Source of the DNA: SAR92 clade bacterium H921
GTDB lineage: Bacteria; Pseudomonadota; Gammaproteobacteria; Pseudomonadales; Porticoccaceae
Assembly (NCBI GenBank): GCA_025153755.1
Contig: JAOALD010000001.1
Span: 496,001-560,000 of the forward strand
DNA: 64,000 nt
Direction: 5' to 3'
Each line of letters starts with the position of its first letter. Positions within the stretch are counted from its first letter, which is position 1. The notes beneath the pieces are model-generated. The model ran no database searches, was not told the DNA's origin, and worked only from the letters and a program-made list of their open reading frames with translations. This document shows, one piece after another, positions 61,969 to 64,000 of this stretch. The translations under genes were made by a program, and so were the position numbers.

Positions 61969-62658
61969 TTATTCTGAATCAGCTACTGCCGCTGACCAAA
62001 TTACCACACCGAAACCAATCTTGTTCCAGAAATCGGCTAGGTTGTAAATAAGATTCATAGTACCAGCGTCTGCTCCACCGCCAAGGTAACCCATAAAGTA
62101 ACCAATAGGATAGATAGACCAGCCTACTGTGACCAAGAATGTCATGGTCTTGTATGCTTTTTGAACATTGGGATTCGCCAAGCCAGCATTAACCTGACTT
62201 GCTTCACCTTTCATGATGTACCAGATTACATAGATCCATGCTGCCATAGATAGAGCGAACGCAAGGCCCACACCCATAGAGCCAGTTTCGCCCATGTAGC
62301 CGAAGATCAGCATTAATGTAGTACCACCTAGGAGGTTCCAGAACACTCGCCCTGGCACTTTACCTACCGCTGACATAATTAAATAGAATTCAACCATCAA
62401 CAGCGGCACAGTTAGTAGCCAGTCGATGTAACGAAATTCAGTTGGAGAGGTCCCAGTAGCTACCCACACATCACGCATATAAAAATAATGTACCGCTGCG
62501 ATCAATGTAACCAGGCCTGAAACTGTCAAAGAAGTCTTCCACTTGCCCGCAACACGATCGCGCTCAAGGAAGAAGAAAGCTGTGGCAGCAACAAGTGCCA
62601 TGGAAATTAGCCAAAAGGACATGCCGACGTAATCGCCGGACGCTAAGTTGTTTGTCAT
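61969..62658 (-). CDS. Proteorhodopsin, green-absorbing proton pump
   Basis: A 229-residue seven-helix rhodopsin. Numbering here is 18 below the classic green proteorhodopsin. The proton acceptor Asp79 (D97), Thr83 (T101), proton donor Glu90 (E108), His57 (H75) and retinal-binding Lys213 (K231) are all present: RYIDWLLTVPLLMVEFYLI and NLADFWNKIGFG. The tuning site is Leu87 (L105), typical of green absorption. The DTE motif fits an outward proton pump, not a sodium or chloride pump. The usual cleavable signal peptide is absent; the ATG at 62658 follows AGGGG at good spacing, so this is the true start. Confidence 0.97.
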   Translation of the reverse strand: MTNNLASGDYVGMSFWLISMALVAATAFFFLERDRVAGKWKTSLTVSGLVTLIAAVHYFYMRDVWVATGTSPTEFRYIDWLLTVPLLMVEFYLIMSAVGKVPGRVFWNLLGGTTLMLIFGYMGETGSMGVGLAFALSMAAWIYVIWYIMKGEASQVNAGLANPNVQKAYKTMTFLVTVGWSIYPIGYFMGYLGGGADAGTMNLIYNLADFWNKIGFGVVIWSAAVADSE

Positions 62659-62997
62659 GTGTAACCCCTACTATTAAAACTTTTTATTATTAGTGCCAGC
62701 ATGTTTAGCTAGAAGTTCACATACGACACTCCTCGTACAGCTGATCCAGATCTCTTGTACTACGAAGAACTGAAGCCCATAACTTAATCTGTTTTGCGTG
62801 GCGGTGCAAATAAATTTTAGAGCGATTTCCAAATCTTGGTCAGTGACAGAGTGAGTTTGAACTAGGCTAGACTTTAATGAGGGATTAATTAATTAAATAA
62901 AAGCGCACAAAATGGTACCTAATTTCCACTGGATTGCTGTACAGTCAAGGGCAAATTATGAACTCTAATATACAAAAAAAATATATTTAGGAACGAG
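62659..62997. promoter_or_regulatory. Divergent promoter region, proteorhodopsin / serine hydrolase
   Basis: A 339-bp gene-free region. It should hold the proteorhodopsin promoter (minus strand) and that of the serine hydrolase (plus strand). AGGGG before the opsin and AGGA before the hydrolase are clear ribosome-binding sites. No convincing palindrome or sigma-54-like site was seen; -10/-35 assignments were too weak to give. Confidence 0.5.
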
Positions 62998-64000
62998 ATG
63001 TTACGTTTTTTACCCCTTAAATTAGTCTCCGTCGTTTTTTTGCTGATCTCTTCCCCAGTGCCTTATGCCGATGACTTAGAGATTTTTCCCGATCAGCAAT
63101 GGTTGGAGGTTTCGCCGGCTGATGTTCAGGTTGCTCAAAGAAAAATCGATAGACTATTTAATCTATCCTTCGACGATTCTGCTACTCAAGGAGTTGTGTT
63201 AATAAAAAATGGAAAGTTGGTTGGCGAACGTTATGCTGATGGTTTCAATAAAAACTCATACGGTACGTCCTGGTCTATGGCAAAAAGCTTTTATGCGGCG
63301 CTAATCGGCATTTCTATTGACCGTGGTGAGATTAAACATCTAGATGAACCGGTCGCTAATTACCTCGAGTATTTTAATGATGAGCGCAAAGATATTACTA
63401 TTCGAGATCTGCTAAATATGACTAGCGGTTTAGAATTTCCTGAGCACGAACATGAGAATATGTTTTTTTCTGCCGATCATCTTAATTACGCGCGCAGTGT
63501 TGGAGTCGAAAAGGAGGCGGGTTTAACGTTTGAATACAATAACGTTAACTCTATGTTATTGGCAGATATCTTGTTGCAGGCTACAGGTATAGCCGCAGAT
63601 ACGTTACTGCGGCAACGGATTTTTAATAAAATTGGCATTGATGACGCCACCATTTGGCAGGACAGTGTGGGTACACCCTTAACCTATTGCTGTATCGATA
63701 CCACGGCGCGGCAATATTCACGCTTTGGCCTCTTGTTCGCTCGTAGTGGCAGTTGGAGAGGCGAGCAGATTATCTCGAAAAATTTTGTCGACACAACATT
63801 TAGTAAAGTTTGGGACAGCGAAAATAGTGAGAATATTGCGCATAACCGGGGCTATTCTATGCACTGGTGGATTTCTCGCCATGACGACAGGGCAGTTATC
63901 TTCAATGCATCTGGAAAATTTGGCCAATATATCTTTATTGATCGTGCCAATGATGTGGTATTCACACGGATCACTAAATATTACCCTACCAAGGGCTCTA
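62998..64000 (+). CDS. Exported serine hydrolase, beta-lactamase/AmpC-like (truncated by window)
   Basis: The first 334 codons of a secreted hydrolase of the beta-lactamase (class C/esterase EstB) family; the frame is still open at the window edge, so the C-terminus is outside. Signal peptide MLRFLPLKLVSVVFLLISS, cleavage likely near PYA before DDL. The catalytic SxxK is SMAK in TSWSMAKSF (about residue 93), followed later by the Tyr motif YNN in FEYNNVNSM (about 180). AGGA lies 7 bases before the ATG. Substrate not inferable; members include esterases, peptidases and 6-aminohexanoate-dimer hydrolases. Confidence 0.87.
   Translation, partial: MLRFLPLKLVSVVFLLISSPVPYADDLEIFPDQQWLEVSPADVQVAQRKIDRLFNLSFDDSATQGVVLIKNGKLVGERYADGFNKNSYGTSWSMAKSFYAALIGISIDRGEIKHLDEPVANYLEYFNDERKDITIRDLLNMTSGLEFPEHEHENMFFSADHLNYARSVGVEKEAGLTFEYNNVNSMLLADILLQATGIAADTLLRQRIFNKIGIDDATIWQDSVGTPLTYCCIDTTARQYSRFGLLFARSGSWRGEQIISKNFVDTTFSKVWDSENSENIAHNRGYSMHWWISRHDDRAVIFNASGKFGQYIFIDRANDVVFTRITKYYPTKGS

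Noticed and set aside
1-64000. tRNA, rRNA, CRISPR array, insertion sequence, integrase or phage genes
   Set aside because: None were seen: no direct repeats with spacers, no transposase motif and no T-loop-bearing tRNA-like sequences were recognised on reading both strands.

Overview
The window is about 64 kb of a compact bacterial chromosome with mid-range GC. Genes are tightly packed, with many 1-4 bp stop/start overlaps. The gene families point to a marine gammaproteobacterium. It carries a green-tuned proteorhodopsin with a complete retinal pathway, a YaeQ/DUF1415/YhiN/CPXCG set of conserved small housekeeping genes, an acyl-CoA dehydrogenase of the DmdC type, and a Klebsiella/Azotobacter-style assimilatory nitrate system. 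This resembles the SAR92/Porticoccaceae group; that placement is inferred from gene content only, and no database search was run. I saw no rRNA or tRNA genes, CRISPR arrays, insertion sequences, phage genes or replication origin.

Layout. (1) 95-11917: nitrate assimilation. NasT (ANTAR antiterminator) and NasS (cytoplasmic nitrate sensor) precede a leader with two GCAC-N7-GTGC dyads that look like NtrC sites, a sigma-54-like -24/-12 element and a strong intrinsic terminator overlapped by an ANTAR-like hexaloop hairpin. After the leader come the nitrate ABC transporter (binding protein, permease, ATPase), NirB, NirD, NasA and a siroheme methyltransferase. (2) 12022-20714: mixed metabolic and transport genes: a secreted protein of unknown function, a BASS transporter, a BCCT transporter coupled to an esterase, a spinster-type MFS protein, DUF1993, a NAPE-PLD-like metallohydrolase and a DJ-1/PfpI protein. 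(3) 20884-36550: acyl-CoA and short-chain acid metabolism: a DmdC-type dehydrogenase, a biotinyl-carboxyltransferase fusion, acetoacetyl-CoA synthetase with a divergent LysR regulator, a CaiB-type CoA transferase broken by one in-frame stop, a thioesterase and an old-yellow-enzyme homologue. Inside this stretch lies a MauG-like peroxidase, beta-helix/cytochrome c and TetR cluster. (4) 36554-38980: a four-gene sulfide/persulfide operon (BigR/SqrR-like repressor, rhodanese, TauE exporter, ETHE1-like dioxygenase) with a palindrome in front. (5) 39102-54459: a DEDDh exonuclease/GIY-YIG fusion, DUF1415, YhiN, a YlqF-type GTPase, a DUF1501/DUF1800 secreted pair, a penicillin-acylase-type lipoprotein, an MFS protein, YaeQ, a CPXCG protein and a 3-hydroxyisobutyryl-CoA hydrolase-like protein. 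(6) 54734-55272: two small paralogous membrane proteins, each followed by a terminator. (7) 55524-62658: proteorhodopsin, then crtE-crtI-crtB-crtY-blh-fni. (8) From 62998 to the end: a secreted beta-lactamase-fold serine hydrolase, cut by the window edge.

How the genes work together. The nitrate cluster takes up nitrate, reduces it through nitrite to ammonium, and makes the siroheme precursor that NirB needs. Its leader appears to combine nitrogen-status control (NtrC/sigma-54) with nitrate-specific antitermination (NasS/NasT). At the other end, fni and crtE supply C5 and C20 prenyl diphosphates, crtB/I/Y make beta-carotene, and blh cleaves it to the retinal bound by Lys213 of the proteorhodopsin. 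A terminator-like hairpin separates the opsin from the retinal genes, so the two may be expressed at different levels. The most intriguing less-described items are the MauG/beta-helix-cytochrome/TetR cluster, the two small membrane proteins downstream of the retinal operon, a glutaredoxin-fold protein with no cysteine, the N-terminal biotinyl-carboxyltransferase fusion, and the recently broken CoA transferase.
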